Origin: Hyphomicrobiales bacterium
Lineage (GTDB): Bacteria; Pseudomonadota; Alphaproteobacteria; Rhizobiales; Rhizobiaceae
Direction of reading: 5' to 3'
NCBI GenBank assembly: GCA_900470965.1
Contig: UCCS01000008.1
Coordinates: 4,582-68,581 of the forward strand
Length of the DNA stretch: 64,000 bases
In this document: in pieces, positions 36,382-45,069 of the stretch
How positions within the stretch are numbered: position 1 is the first letter of the stretch
Layout: each line of letters opens with the position of its first letter
Position numbers and translations under genes: made by a program
The notes under the pieces: generated by a model
The model's database searches: none
Seen by the model: only the letters and a program-made list of their open reading frames with translations
Told to the model about the DNA's origin: nothing

Positions 36382-37220
36382 GCGGTGACCTCCCCGCTGG
36401 GACGCGTACCGCCTGTCAGCCTAGGCACGGCATCGATCAGGCTGCGGGTGTAAGGATCGCGCGGATTGTCGAAGATACCGGCGGTCTCGCCATGTTCGAC
36501 AATGGCGCCCTTGTTCATGACATAGACATAGTTCGAGGTCTCGCGCACGACGCCGAGATTGTGGGTGATCATCAGCAGCGCCAGACCGCGCTCTTCAACA
36601 AGATCCTTCAGCAGTTTCAGGATTTGCGCCTGCGTGGTGACGTCCAGCGCGGTGCCCGGTTCATCGGCGATCAAAAGCTGCGGTTCACTCAAGAGCGCCA
36701 TGGCGATCAGCACGCGCTGGCGCATGCCGCCTGACAGCATGATCGGGAAGGCCTGCGTAACGCGCTCGGGATCGCGCATGCGAACCTGTTCGAGCACCTG
36801 ATGGACGCGCACCATGCGCTCCCTGCGCGAGCGCGAGCGGCCGAGACGCTTATCCGCATATTTCAGGATCGTGCCCATCTGGTCGCCAACGGTGAAGACC
36901 GGATTGAGCGAACTCATCGGGTCCTGGAACACCATGGACATGGCGGTACCGCGCAGCCGCAGCCGGTCCTTCTCGGGCATGGTGAGCAGATCGGCGCCAT
37001 CATAATAGATCTCGCCGGATGTGATGCGGGCGGGTGGCTGGCGTAGCAGGCCCATGATCGCCTTCATCGTCACCGTCTTGCCAGAGCCGCTTTCGCCGAC
37101 AAGGGCAACTTGCGACCGGGCCGGGACGTCGAGGCTGACGTCGTGCAGCACGCGGCTGGTGCGGCCATAGGTGGAGAACTCGACCGAGAGATTGCTGACA
37201 CGCAGGAGAGGGAAACTCAT
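36378..37220 (-). CDS. Dipeptide-type ABC transporter ATPase (OppD/DppD)
   Basis: 280 residues. Walker A GESGSGKTVT, signature MLSGGMRQR, Walker B LLIADEPGTALD (a G where most family members have T), switch MITHNLG. It overlaps the permease gene upstream and the second ATPase downstream by 4 bases each. It is a little short for OppD because the C-terminal region is reduced. Confidence 0.94.
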   Translation of the reverse strand: MSFPLLRVSNLSVEFSTYGRTSRVLHDVSLDVPARSQVALVGESGSGKTVTMKAIMGLLRQPPARITSGEIYYDGADLLTMPEKDRLRLRGTAMSMVFQDPMSSLNPVFTVGDQMGTILKYADKRLGRSRSRRERMVRVHQVLEQVRMRDPERVTQAFPIMLSGGMRQRVLIAMALLSEPQLLIADEPGTALDVTTQAQILKLLKDLVEERGLALLMITHNLGVVRETSNYVYVMNKGAIVEHGETAGIFDNPRDPYTRSLIDAVPRLTGGTRPSGEVTA

Positions 37221-38098
37221 CGGACCTCCTGGACGTCGAAGAGGTCTCGCAGGCCATCACCCAGCAGGTTGAAGCCCAGCGCGACGAAAAGAATGGCGGA
37301 GCCAGGCAGAACCGATTCCCACCAGTAATCCGGCAGGAAGGCGGCGCCTTGGGCAACCATCGTGCCGAGATCCGGCGTCGGCGGCTGGATGCCGAGGCCC
37401 AGGAAGGAGAGCGAGGCGCCGACGAGGATGACGAAGCCGCAATCGAGCGAGGTCTTCACGGCGATTGCCGAGACGCAGTTCGGAAGGATCTCGCGGAACA
37501 GGATATGGAACTTGCTCGCACCGAGCGTTTCCGCCGCCTCGATGAATTCCTGGGCGCGGATCTGCTTGGTGATCGAATAGATCAGTCGTGTATGCCAGGT
37601 CCACCAGAGCGCTGATATGGCAAGCAGCGAATTGATGAGGTTTGGCGACAGCACCGCGGCGACGGCGAGCGCCATGACGAGCGGCGGGATGGCGAGCGCG
37701 ATATCCGTCACGCGCATGATCAGCACCTCGACCCAGCCTCCAAAATAGCCGGCGAGAATGCCGAGGATGGTGCCGATCGGAACGGCCGTGCCGAGCACGA
37801 CCAGCGCCAGAAGCAAGGAGATACGCATGCCGAAGATCACGCGACTGAAGATATCGCGGCCGACATTGTCCGTGCCGAACCAGAAGTCGCCTGATGGCGG
37901 CAGATGGCGGGCGCGAAAATTGACGGCAGCACCGACATGTTCGGGATGCGGCGTGATCCATGGCGCGAGGATCGCGGCGAGCACGCAGATGATGACGATC
38001 GCTGCACCGATGACGGCGGTCGGATTGCGCGAGAAGCGATACCAGTTCTGATAGGCATTCGAGAGGCGTTCGACCTCGATAACAGGCGTATCGGACAT
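37217..38098 (-). CDS. Dipeptide-type ABC permease (DppC)
   Basis: 293 residues from MSDTPVIEVERL, sharing one base with the stop of the other permease gene. N-terminal OppC_N segment (NWYRFSRNPTAVIG), FGTDNVGRDIFSRVIFGMR, about six membrane helices and the EAA loop EAAETLGASKFHILFREILP, the contact with the ATPase. Acts in the inner membrane as a heterodimer with the DppB-type permease. Confidence 0.93.
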   Translation of the reverse strand: MSDTPVIEVERLSNAYQNWYRFSRNPTAVIGAAIVIICVLAAILAPWITPHPEHVGAAVNFRARHLPPSGDFWFGTDNVGRDIFSRVIFGMRISLLLALVVLGTAVPIGTILGILAGYFGGWVEVLIMRVTDIALAIPPLVMALAVAAVLSPNLINSLLAISALWWTWHTRLIYSITKQIRAQEFIEAAETLGASKFHILFREILPNCVSAIAVKTSLDCGFVILVGASLSFLGLGIQPPTPDLGTMVAQGAAFLPDYWWESVLPGSAILFVALGFNLLGDGLRDLFDVQEVR

Positions 38099-39120
38099 CA
38101 GCGCCTCCCCCGGATACGAATGCGCGGATCGACAATGCCGACCAGCACATCGATGACGAGATTGACGATAACGAAGAAGACGCCGGAGACGATCACCACG
38201 CCCATGACTGCGTTCAGGTCCTTCTGCATGATGGTGCGCACGCCATAGGCGGCCATGCCGGGCCAAGCGAAGACGAGTTCGACGACGAAGGCGTTGCCGA
38301 TCAGCGATGCGAATTCGAGGCCGGAAATGGTGAGAGGCGGAACGAAACTCGGCCGCAACATATATTTGAAGACCCGCACGCGCTCGGGAATGCCGAAGGC
38401 TCGGCTCGCCTCGATATAATCCTGGCTGGAAACGTCGATCATCGAGGAGCGCGTGATGCGTGCTATCTGGCCCATGGTCGCCGCAGAGAGCGCAAGCGAG
38501 GGAAGAAGGAGATAGCGCAGGCCCTCGCCGAAAACGTCCAGCCGCCCATGCAGCAGGGAATCGAGCGTGACGAGACCGGTAATATCGGCACTGAAGACCA
38601 TGCCTGGCGGCAGGCGCCCGGTCGTCGGCAGGATATGAAGCACATAGCCGGCAAGGATCTGCAGTACCAGCGCGAGGAAGAAGCTCGGCGTCACGGCGGA
38701 AAAGATCGCAATCAGCCGCACCAGATTATCTGGCCATTTGTCTTTCCAGCGCGCGGCAGCGACACCCAAAGGAACACCGAACAGGAAGGCGATGGTGATC
38801 GTGGCGAGCACCAGCTCGAAGGTCGCGGCAAAGGTCTCGCGGATATCGTTGCTGACGGGGCGCTTGGTCAGAAGCGACAGGCCTAGATCGCCGCCGACGA
38901 GCCCGGAAACATAGATTCCGTATTGCTGGATCAGCGGCTTGTCGAAGCCGAGTGTCTGGCGAAATTGCTCGACCTGCTCATTGCTGGCACGCGGCCCGAG
39001 CGCCAATCTCACCGGATCCCCCGGCATGCCGCGAGCGATCGTGAAGATCACCACCGACAGTCCGAAAAGAACAAGCAGCGACCACAAGGCGCGCCTGACC
39101 AGGAAGAGGAGGAATTCCAA
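38098..39120 (-). CDS. Dipeptide-type ABC permease (DppB)
   Basis: 340 residues. N-terminus FLVRRALWSLLVLFGLSVVI and PGDPVRLALGP are typical of the DppB/OppB group; the EAA loop reads EASRAFGIPERVRVFKYMLRP. About six membrane helices. It lies 109 bases after the binding-protein gene; two hairpins occupy that gap. Pairs with the DppC-type permease. Confidence 0.93.
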   Translation of the reverse strand: MEFLLFLVRRALWSLLVLFGLSVVIFTIARGMPGDPVRLALGPRASNEQVEQFRQTLGFDKPLIQQYGIYVSGLVGGDLGLSLLTKRPVSNDIRETFAATFELVLATITIAFLFGVPLGVAAARWKDKWPDNLVRLIAIFSAVTPSFFLALVLQILAGYVLHILPTTGRLPPGMVFSADITGLVTLDSLLHGRLDVFGEGLRYLLLPSLALSAATMGQIARITRSSMIDVSSQDYIEASRAFGIPERVRVFKYMLRPSFVPPLTISGLEFASLIGNAFVVELVFAWPGMAAYGVRTIMQKDLNAVMGVVIVSGVFFVIVNLVIDVLVGIVDPRIRIRGRR

Positions 39121-39160
39121 TGTTCCAGCCCTGTTTCAATCCATGATAGAGGATGTGGAC

Positions 39161-39214
39161 GGCCCTTCCGGGCCATCCTTTCCGGGCAGTTCGTCATGAG
39201 GGTGACACTGCCCG
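39161..39214. other. Two hairpins between binding-protein and permease genes
   Basis: GGCCC-TTCC-GGGCC (39161-39174) and CGGGCAGT/ACTGCCCG (39183-39190 with 39207-39214). Neither has a U-run. Position after the binding-protein stop suggests an mRNA-processing or partial-termination element that keeps the binding protein in excess over the permeases, as is known for other ABC operons. Confidence 0.5.
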
Positions 39215-39229
39215 AAACGCGCTCAGCCG

Positions 39230-40789
39230 TTACTTGCAGGTCCAGCGATAACGGGTGAACTTGTAGTCAAAGGACTGCATCGGCACGGCATGGAAGCCTT
39301 CCAGGCACTTGTCCATGGCATGCTGTACCGTCTGCGTTTCCAGGAAGACATCCGGCTGCAGATCGACGATCTTGTGCTGCAATTCCTTGTAGATCTCGGC
39401 CTGCTTGGCCTTGTCGGGCGTTTCGCGAGCCTGATCGATCAGGGCATCGATTGCCGGATCCTGCAGCCATTCGGCCGAAGCCCAGGTGCCGGCCGCTTTC
39501 GAATGATATTGCGTGAAGAACATGGAATCCGGCGATGGATAGGTCGGGCCGAAAAAGATCTGGTTGACGTTTGGCGTCGTTTCGACCTTGCCGGCAATTT
39601 CCGTCACTCGGTTCCACGGATCGGCCTGCTGTATCACCTTGAAGCCTAGCTGTTCGAGGTTCGACTGCATCAGCAGGCTGAGCTCTTCCTCGAACTTGGT
39701 GCCGGCAACATAGCCAAGCGTGATCGGTATCTCGCCGCCGGCATATTTCGACTGGGCAATTTCCGCCTTGGCAGCCTCGAGATCGTATTTCGGTGCCGGC
39801 AGGTCGCTCGCATAATAGTCGGCAAAACCTGAAGGCAGCGGACCATTCAACTGACCGCCCGGCACGATGACGCTGCGGATCGTGTCGTAGTCGGTTGCAT
39901 AGGCAAGTGCACGGCGAATATGGATATCGTCGGTCGGCGGTACCTTGGTATTGAGCTTCAGGTAGAAGCCGATCGTCGTATCTTCGCTGACGATGTTGAA
40001 GCGGCCCATCTCCTGCAGCGCCTTGTAGGTATCGGGCGCCTGGTATTGGCTGCTCATCGTGAGTTCGCCAGAGGCTGCAAGCGAGCGTACGGTCGCCTCG
40101 TCATTGGTGATGATCCAACGCACTTCGTCGATCGGGCCGTCATTGAAGCCCTTGTAGTATTTGGGATCGCGTTCGATCGTCATTGACGCGCCACGGTCCC
40201 AGTTCTTCAGGGTGTAGGGACCCGCACCGGCAGTCTTCGTCGAAAGATAGGTCTGGCCGTCATCACTGCCGGCATTGGCCTTGACCACATCGGCATTGAC
40301 GATGAAGACGGCCGGGACCGTGCTGAGGAACGGCGCGAAGGCTTTCGAGAGGGTGAATTTAACGGTGTGCGGATCGACGGCCACGACCGAACCCGGCTTC
40401 AGCACGTCTGCGAAAAGGTTGGCCGGCCCGAGATTGATTTTCAAAAGCCGTTCGAAGGAATAGACGACGTCTGCGGCCTCGACGGGCGAACCATCGCTGA
40501 AATGCGCGTCGGAACGCAGTTTGAAGGTCACTTCCTTGGCATCCGGCGAGACCGTCCAGCTCTCGGCAAGCTCAGGCTGCAGGTTGCCGCTGGAATCGAC
40601 GGTCACCAGACCGTCGTAGAGGTTCACGGCAGCCATATAGTCGGTGTAGTCAGAGATCTTGGCGGGATCAATCGTACCGAAGATCTGAACGGTATTCATG
40701 GTCACTGTTGTTTTGGCCGCGGCCGAGCCCGCAAAGCCGGCGGCAAGCACGGCCATAGCGGTAGAAGCAATCAGCTGTAATCTGCTCAT
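39230..40789 (-). CDS. Dipeptide-type ABC solute-binding protein (SBP_bac_5)
   Basis: 519 residues from MSRLQLIASTAMAV with GGGAGATATC before it. Signal peptide cut near SAAA-KTTV. Family-5 fold: VNLYDGLVTVDSSGNLQPEL, SDAHFSDGSPVEAADVVYS, GAGPYTLKNWDRG. First gene of the operon SBP-DppB-DppC-DppD-DppF-HyuA-DUF917-DUF917. The frame extends 69 codons further upstream but into the regulatory region. Ligand unknown; the enzymes downstream hint at a cyclic amide or modified amino acid. Confidence 0.92.
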   Translation of the reverse strand: MSRLQLIASTAMAVLAAGFAGSAAAKTTVTMNTVQIFGTIDPAKISDYTDYMAAVNLYDGLVTVDSSGNLQPELAESWTVSPDAKEVTFKLRSDAHFSDGSPVEAADVVYSFERLLKINLGPANLFADVLKPGSVVAVDPHTVKFTLSKAFAPFLSTVPAVFIVNADVVKANAGSDDGQTYLSTKTAGAGPYTLKNWDRGASMTIERDPKYYKGFNDGPIDEVRWIITNDEATVRSLAASGELTMSSQYQAPDTYKALQEMGRFNIVSEDTTIGFYLKLNTKVPPTDDIHIRRALAYATDYDTIRSVIVPGGQLNGPLPSGFADYYASDLPAPKYDLEAAKAEIAQSKYAGGEIPITLGYVAGTKFEEELSLLMQSNLEQLGFKVIQQADPWNRVTEIAGKVETTPNVNQIFFGPTYPSPDSMFFTQYHSKAAGTWASAEWLQDPAIDALIDQARETPDKAKQAEIYKELQHKIVDLQPDVFLETQTVQHAMDKCLEGFHAVPMQSFDYKFTRYRWTCK

Positions 40790-40970
40790 GATATCTCCCG
40801 GTTCAAAAGTTCCCTGCGACCATTTTGATCGCTTTTGTTGGACCGCCTTGTACCCAGCGCTAAACGGTACGGTCTGCTCGGGAGGGACATCCAGCACTTG
40901 GGTTGCCGGTTTGCAGCGTTCCCATCGCTGACCCATCCGATTGTCCGCCAGAGGAGGTCTGAGAAGAAGA

Positions 40971-41038
40971 TTGCATATGCAAAGCAACCTGCTCAACAGA
41001 TGACGGGTCTAGGTTTTTGTTTAAATGGTCTAGGTTTT
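40971..41038 (-). promoter_or_regulatory. Twin 12-bp direct repeats and palindrome before the peptide/hydantoin operon
   Basis: GGTCTAGGTTTT occurs exactly at 41006-41017 and again at 41027-41038, 21 bases apart (two helical turns). The perfect palindrome TTGCATATGCAA lies at 40971-40982. They are 180-250 bases before the binding-protein start and just after the MalT-like regulator gene. Same-face direct repeats are typical operators of large LuxR/MalT regulators, so I infer the target of that regulator. Confidence 0.5.
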
Positions 41039-41075
41039 GTGTCCGCGGAGACGCCGATCTCGCCCGGATTCTGAA

Positions 41076-43424
41076 TCAGCTGACAAAACCGAGCGCCCTT
41101 GCCGCGCTGATCGCCTCCTGCCGGTTGCGGCAGCCGAGTTTGCGATAGACATTGCCGAGATGGAATTTTACCGTCGCCTCGCTGAGGCCGAGGGTGCTGG
41201 CAATGAACTTGTTGGCAGCGCCTTCCGAAATCATCAGCAGGATCTTGCTCTCGCGCCGCGACAGGTCATTGCGCCCGCCCGCAGAGCGGCTCGACAACCT
41301 TCCACTGTCGCGCAGCTTGCGGATGATCTGCCTGATAGGCAGCGACGTCGCCAGGAAGCCACCGATGCGCTGGTTGTCGATCAACTCCTCCAGGAAAACA
41401 CGCTCTTCCGAAAGCGGGGCGATTGCGCCAAGCCGGGCGCAATCCTCAAAGATCTTCTGCAGGATGGCACGGGCACGCGTCAGGTTGCGCTGGCGCTTGG
41501 CAATATAGGCGAGCCAAATCTGCCCACTCAGACGCTGGCGGTCAGTCAGATGCAGATTGCCAATAATGCCCTCGATCAGATCGTCAAGTCCAGGGCGTGC
41601 AGGCTGCTCGTACGTTATCTGGCGCAGCCATGCGAGCGCGAGCGCGATCTCGTCGCGATCATGCAGATGGACAAGCTCTCCGTCATTGCTCACCACCCGG
41701 TTCCGGTCGACGCGCGACGTGATTGCTGCAAGGCATTGCGACGCCTCCTGCCAGCGATTTGCATTCTGCAGGATGGCCGCTTCGCGGATTTCGATCATCG
41801 CCTGGAACTGGCGGTTGGACACCTGATAAACTCGCCAACGGTCGAGAAAGCTGCGCGCCGCGATCGTCGAGAAATGGTCTCCAAGTGCCTGGCTGCCGTA
41901 GTGCAACGCAAATTCCAGCAGGCTTGGCCAGATCTCGCTATGGGAGAAATCGTCGATCTCGAGGCTGAGAAACCGCGCAAGCGGTTCAGCCCGTCCGGTC
42001 TCGTATTCGACGCAGGCCTCAAGGAGCAATTGAAGACGCTGATCATTTCGGCTTTCGAATGGAAGCTCGCGAAGACTTTCCGCAGCCCGGAGCGAATGTT
42101 TGCGGGCCGCCAGCGCATCACCCATCAAGAGACGGATCAGCGCCTGATGGAGGCTGACATAAAAGCAGAGCATCGGGGCATTGGCGCGCTCGTAATGGTG
42201 CATTGCACGTTGCGCCACTTCCTCTGCCTCCGCAAAACGCCGGTTTCGGATGTAGAATTCGAGCACGGAATTGTAGAAGCTGCCGCGAAAAAGATGGTCG
42301 TCGAGCGGGAATTCGGCAACGAGCGCGAAGCAGGTTTCCAGGAGCTTTTCGGAGAAGAAATAGTCTTCATAGATGAGCATCAGCAGCCGGAATGCCCTGA
42401 ATTCCCGAGAAAACACGGCATTCTGGGCAAAGACTGCCTCCGGATCGTTGGCCAGATCGCCGAAACGGTCGGCAAGCAGTCGACGCGCACGCGACACATC
42501 CCCGAGTTTCAATGCCTGCAGTGCGAGTGCAAGCACCAGGACTTCGCTTTGCAGCGCGTAGCTTCGCGGAAAACCGGCGAGAATTCGATCATAGGCTTCC
42601 GGTCCATGGAAATAGAGGAGGAAGATGCCTTTCGCCTCGGTGAAGACCTTGAGCGCGTTGTCGTATAGGCCAATGCGCTGGAATATCTCGATCGCTCGTA
42701 TGGGATGGCCATGGGCTGCAAAACTGTCCGCAATCGCCTTGGCGTCTGCCAGCACCTTGATCCGCTCCGCTATCACGGCATCGAGCGCACGATCGATCTC
42801 GCCGGCGATCGCCTTTACGCGCAGGCCGTTCGCCGCGACGAGGGGAAGGAAATGGGATTGTTCGCGAAAATCCCCTTTGCCCGTATCCAGAACGATGCGG
42901 AGATCGACAAGGACTTCGGGTGGCGCGGATTGAAGAAGCTCGCTTTCGAGGAATGCGCTCAAGCGTTCAGCGCTCAATGTCGGATTGAATGCAATCAGGG
43001 GCCACCCGCCTGATGCGTGCATGATATCAGCCACGCCCTCGGCAAAAATCTCTGTCGCTTCGTGCTGGTCGATGAGCAGAAAAGTTTGGTCCACGACATA
43101 GGCCTGACCATAGGCGATAGCCCGCGAGAGGCCTGGCAGCAGCGTATCGGGGCGCTTTGCGATAAAAATCCGCGCCCGAGCCGACAGAAAGGCTTCAGGT
43201 AAGGCGGCCGGCTTGCCATGGGGTGGGATATCCCAGATGCAGACCTGATCAGGTCGCCATGCGGGTGCCGTTTCATCGGCGTGAATCTCGGCGCCGAAAT
43301 GAGCGGCAATCTCATTCAGAGCCAACGTCTTGCCCATGCCGGCGGGCGCGTCGAGAACGACGATCGGCTCGCGGCGCGCTAGAAGAGCATCGAAGACTCG
43401 CGGTCTGTGGACCAAATGCTGCAC
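41076..43424 (-). CDS. MalT-like LuxR-family ATPase regulator
   Basis: 782 residues. N-terminal P-loop APAGMGKT (26-33), a long helical-repeat (TPR/MalT-like) middle, and a C-terminal LuxR HTH (~720-782: LSRRESKILLMISEG, LSEATVKFHLGNVYRKLGCR). Large LuxR proteins of this kind are activated by a small-molecule inducer and ATP. It stands between the peptide/hydantoin operon (same strand, 287 bases away) and the guanidine operon (divergent). The twin repeats at 41006 make the peptide/hydantoin operon the likely target. Confidence 0.88.
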   Translation of the reverse strand: MQHLVHRPRVFDALLARREPIVVLDAPAGMGKTLALNEIAAHFGAEIHADETAPAWRPDQVCIWDIPPHGKPAALPEAFLSARARIFIAKRPDTLLPGLSRAIAYGQAYVVDQTFLLIDQHEATEIFAEGVADIMHASGGWPLIAFNPTLSAERLSAFLESELLQSAPPEVLVDLRIVLDTGKGDFREQSHFLPLVAANGLRVKAIAGEIDRALDAVIAERIKVLADAKAIADSFAAHGHPIRAIEIFQRIGLYDNALKVFTEAKGIFLLYFHGPEAYDRILAGFPRSYALQSEVLVLALALQALKLGDVSRARRLLADRFGDLANDPEAVFAQNAVFSREFRAFRLLMLIYEDYFFSEKLLETCFALVAEFPLDDHLFRGSFYNSVLEFYIRNRRFAEAEEVAQRAMHHYERANAPMLCFYVSLHQALIRLLMGDALAARKHSLRAAESLRELPFESRNDQRLQLLLEACVEYETGRAEPLARFLSLEIDDFSHSEIWPSLLEFALHYGSQALGDHFSTIAARSFLDRWRVYQVSNRQFQAMIEIREAAILQNANRWQEASQCLAAITSRVDRNRVVSNDGELVHLHDRDEIALALAWLRQITYEQPARPGLDDLIEGIIGNLHLTDRQRLSGQIWLAYIAKRQRNLTRARAILQKIFEDCARLGAIAPLSEERVFLEELIDNQRIGGFLATSLPIRQIIRKLRDSGRLSSRSAGGRNDLSRRESKILLMISEGAANKFIASTLGLSEATVKFHLGNVYRKLGCRNRQEAISAARALGFVS

Positions 43425-43592
43425 TCAATTCTCTGAGGTGAACATGCGTTCATCAACCCGCTTCACGCATGTCATAGCAGCAGTGAGGTACCGAATGAAC
43501 TACCTCTTTCTCAGGAGTATTTTGACGATCTACGTGCTGGTCACTTTGCTGCAGAAACCGACCACTTCCTAACTTAGCCGGTATTTTGCGGC

Positions 43593-43609
43593 CGCACAAA
43601 TCTTGTGCG
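43593..43609. promoter_or_regulatory. NtrC-type binding site
   Basis: CGCACAAATCTTGTGCG: half sites GCAC and GTGC seven bases apart, as in the NtrC consensus GCAC-N7-GTGC, within a 7-bp perfect inverted repeat. It lies ~150 bases upstream of the predicted RpoN start, a usual enhancer distance. Confidence 0.65.
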
Positions 43610-43657
43610 TTTTATCTACGCCATTTCGCGATTTGCTCATCAGATAGGCATCAGTAT

Positions 43658-43672
43658 GCACTTTCACAGCGC
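43658..43672. promoter_or_regulatory. Second, weaker NtrC-type site
   Basis: GCAC-TTTCACA-GCGC has a perfect left half and a right half with one mismatch. It lies 64 bases (six helical turns) from the first site, which fits tandem NtrC dimers on one DNA face. Confidence 0.4.
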
Positions 43673-43724
43673 TGAATAATGCGCGACACACGCCAATCTT
43701 TGAAAATCAACCACATGCGCGATC

Positions 43725-43740
43725 TGGCATAGCGCTTGCA
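43725..43740 (+). promoter_or_regulatory. RpoN (sigma-54) -24/-12 promoter of the guanidine operon
   Basis: TGGCATAGCGCTTGCA: GG and GC elements separated by exactly ten bases, matching TGGCAC-N5-TTGCA except for one base. The predicted transcript start near 43751 falls just before the riboswitch at 43760, which strongly supports the assignment. Confidence 0.8.
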
Positions 43741-43759
43741 TCGAAATGGGCAGAGTTGG

Positions 43760-43875
43760 TGGCTAGGGTTCCGGCGTTTTCAAAAAAGCGCGACTGGTCC
43801 GAGAGCTACTACCGGCGGGGGAGAAATCCTGTCGGGTGCACGGCGGGACAAAAGCCCGGGAGACCTCGTAAGCCA
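43760..43875 (+). ncRNA. Guanidine-I (ykkC) riboswitch aptamer
   Basis: Contains the conserved ykkC elements in order: CTAGGGTTCCG (43763-43773), CTGGTCCGAGAG (43794-43805) and ACGGCGGGACAAAAGCCC followed by GGGAGA (43840-43863). TGGCT (43760-43764) can pair with AGCCA (43871-43875) to close P1. This class binds guanidinium and normally turns expression on. The location before carboxylase, deiminase and transporter genes of guanidine assimilation agrees. Confidence 0.95.
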
Positions 43876-43931
43876 AGGGATTGGCGGCACGATGGTCATT
43901 GCCGATCCCTTTTGAAGAAAAGCAAAAGGGG
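43875..43931 (+). promoter_or_regulatory. Riboswitch expression platform
   Basis: AAGGGATTGGC (43875-43885) pairs with GCCGATCCCTT (43901-43911), 11 bp, followed by only two more T, so a weak terminator. The strand CCCTTTT (43907-43913) can instead pair with AAAAGGG (43924-43930), which contains the ribosome site of the binding-protein gene. The two stems exclude each other, and the first base of the first stem is also the last base of P1. Confidence 0.6.
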
Positions 43932-43938
43932 AATTTCA

Positions 43939-45012
43939 ATGCAGACTTTTTCGAAGATCCTTTCCATTACCGCCCTCTCCACTTCGCTGGCACTGGCTTT
44001 CAGTTCCATCGCCGAGGCCGAGCAGAAGACCGAATTCAAGGTCGCCTGGTCCATCTATGTCGGCTGGATGCCCTGGGGTTATGCGGCTGACCACGGCATC
44101 GTCAAGAAATGGGCCGACAAATACGACATCAAGATCGATGTCACCCAGTTCAACGACTACGTGGAGTCGATGAACCAGTATACGGCCGGCGCCTTCGATG
44201 CCGTGACGCTGACCAACATGGACGGCCTGTCGATCCCGGCCGCCGGCGGCGTCGATACGACCGCCGTCATCGTCGGCGACTTCTCGAATGGCAACGACGC
44301 CGTCATCCTGAAGGACAAGGCGAGCCTTGCCGATATCAAGGGCCAGAACGTCAATCTCGTCGAATTCTCCGTCTCGCACTATCTGCTCGCCCGAGCGCTC
44401 GAAAGTATCAAGCTGACGGAGCGCGACGTAAAGGTAGTCAACACGTCTGATGCCGACATGGTCGCTGCCTACAAGACCGCCGATGTCTCCGCCGTTGTCA
44501 CCTGGAACCCGCTGGTCTCGACCATCCTCGAAGATCCCACAGCCAAGAAGGTTTTTGACAGCTCGCAGGTGCCAGGCGAAATCATCGACCTGATGGTCGC
44601 CAACAGCGGCGTGCTCAAGGACAATCCGAATTTCGGCAAGGCGCTCGCCGGCATCTGGTACGAGACGGCTGCCCTGCTGCGAGCCGATACTGCCGAAGGC
44701 AAGGCGGCCCGCGAGGCCATGGGCTCCGCTTCGGGCACCGATCTCGCCGGCTTCGAAGCTCAGCTGGCCGCCACCAAGCTCTTCGACAAGCCGGCCGATG
44801 CCGTTGCCTTCACCGCCTCGCCCGGCCTGCCGAAGACCATGGATCTGGTGCGCACCTTCCTTTTCGAGAAGGGGTTGCTCGGCAATGGCGCGCCGTCCGC
44901 TGACGTCATCGGCATTGAAATGCCCGATGGCAAGGTACTGGGCGACACAGGCAATGTGAAGCTGCGCTTCACCGAGACCTACATGAAGGCAGCCGCCGAC
45001 GGTTCGCTCTGA
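43939..45012 (+). CDS. Guanidine operon ABC binding protein (NitT/TauT type)
   Basis: 357 residues, signal peptide cut near IAEA-EQK. NMT1/TauA-like fold: FKVAWSIYVGWMPWGYAAD, NQYTAGAFDAVTLTNMDG, DVSAVVTWNPLVSTI. The ATG follows AAAAGGGG; the frame is open through the riboswitch but that part is not coding. Often annotated as a urea transporter component. Given the riboswitch, guanidine or a guanidino compound is the likely ligand. First gene of the operon. Confidence 0.92.
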   Translation: MQTFSKILSITALSTSLALAFSSIAEAEQKTEFKVAWSIYVGWMPWGYAADHGIVKKWADKYDIKIDVTQFNDYVESMNQYTAGAFDAVTLTNMDGLSIPAAGGVDTTAVIVGDFSNGNDAVILKDKASLADIKGQNVNLVEFSVSHYLLARALESIKLTERDVKVVNTSDADMVAAYKTADVSAVVTWNPLVSTILEDPTAKKVFDSSQVPGEIIDLMVANSGVLKDNPNFGKALAGIWYETAALLRADTAEGKAAREAMGSASGTDLAGFEAQLAATKLFDKPADAVAFTASPGLPKTMDLVRTFLFEKGLLGNGAPSADVIGIEMPDGKVLGDTGNVKLRFTETYMKAAADGSL

Positions 45013-45069
45013 TCGCAATGGCGACGCGGCTTAGCCGCGCCCCTTCCCTTCACCAGCGGAGCATTTCCC

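Noticed and set aside
43425..43592. Small gene on the plus strand between the MalT-like regulator and the guanidine promoter
   Set aside because: Short open frames exist but lack ribosome sites and overlap the divergent regulator's upstream region.
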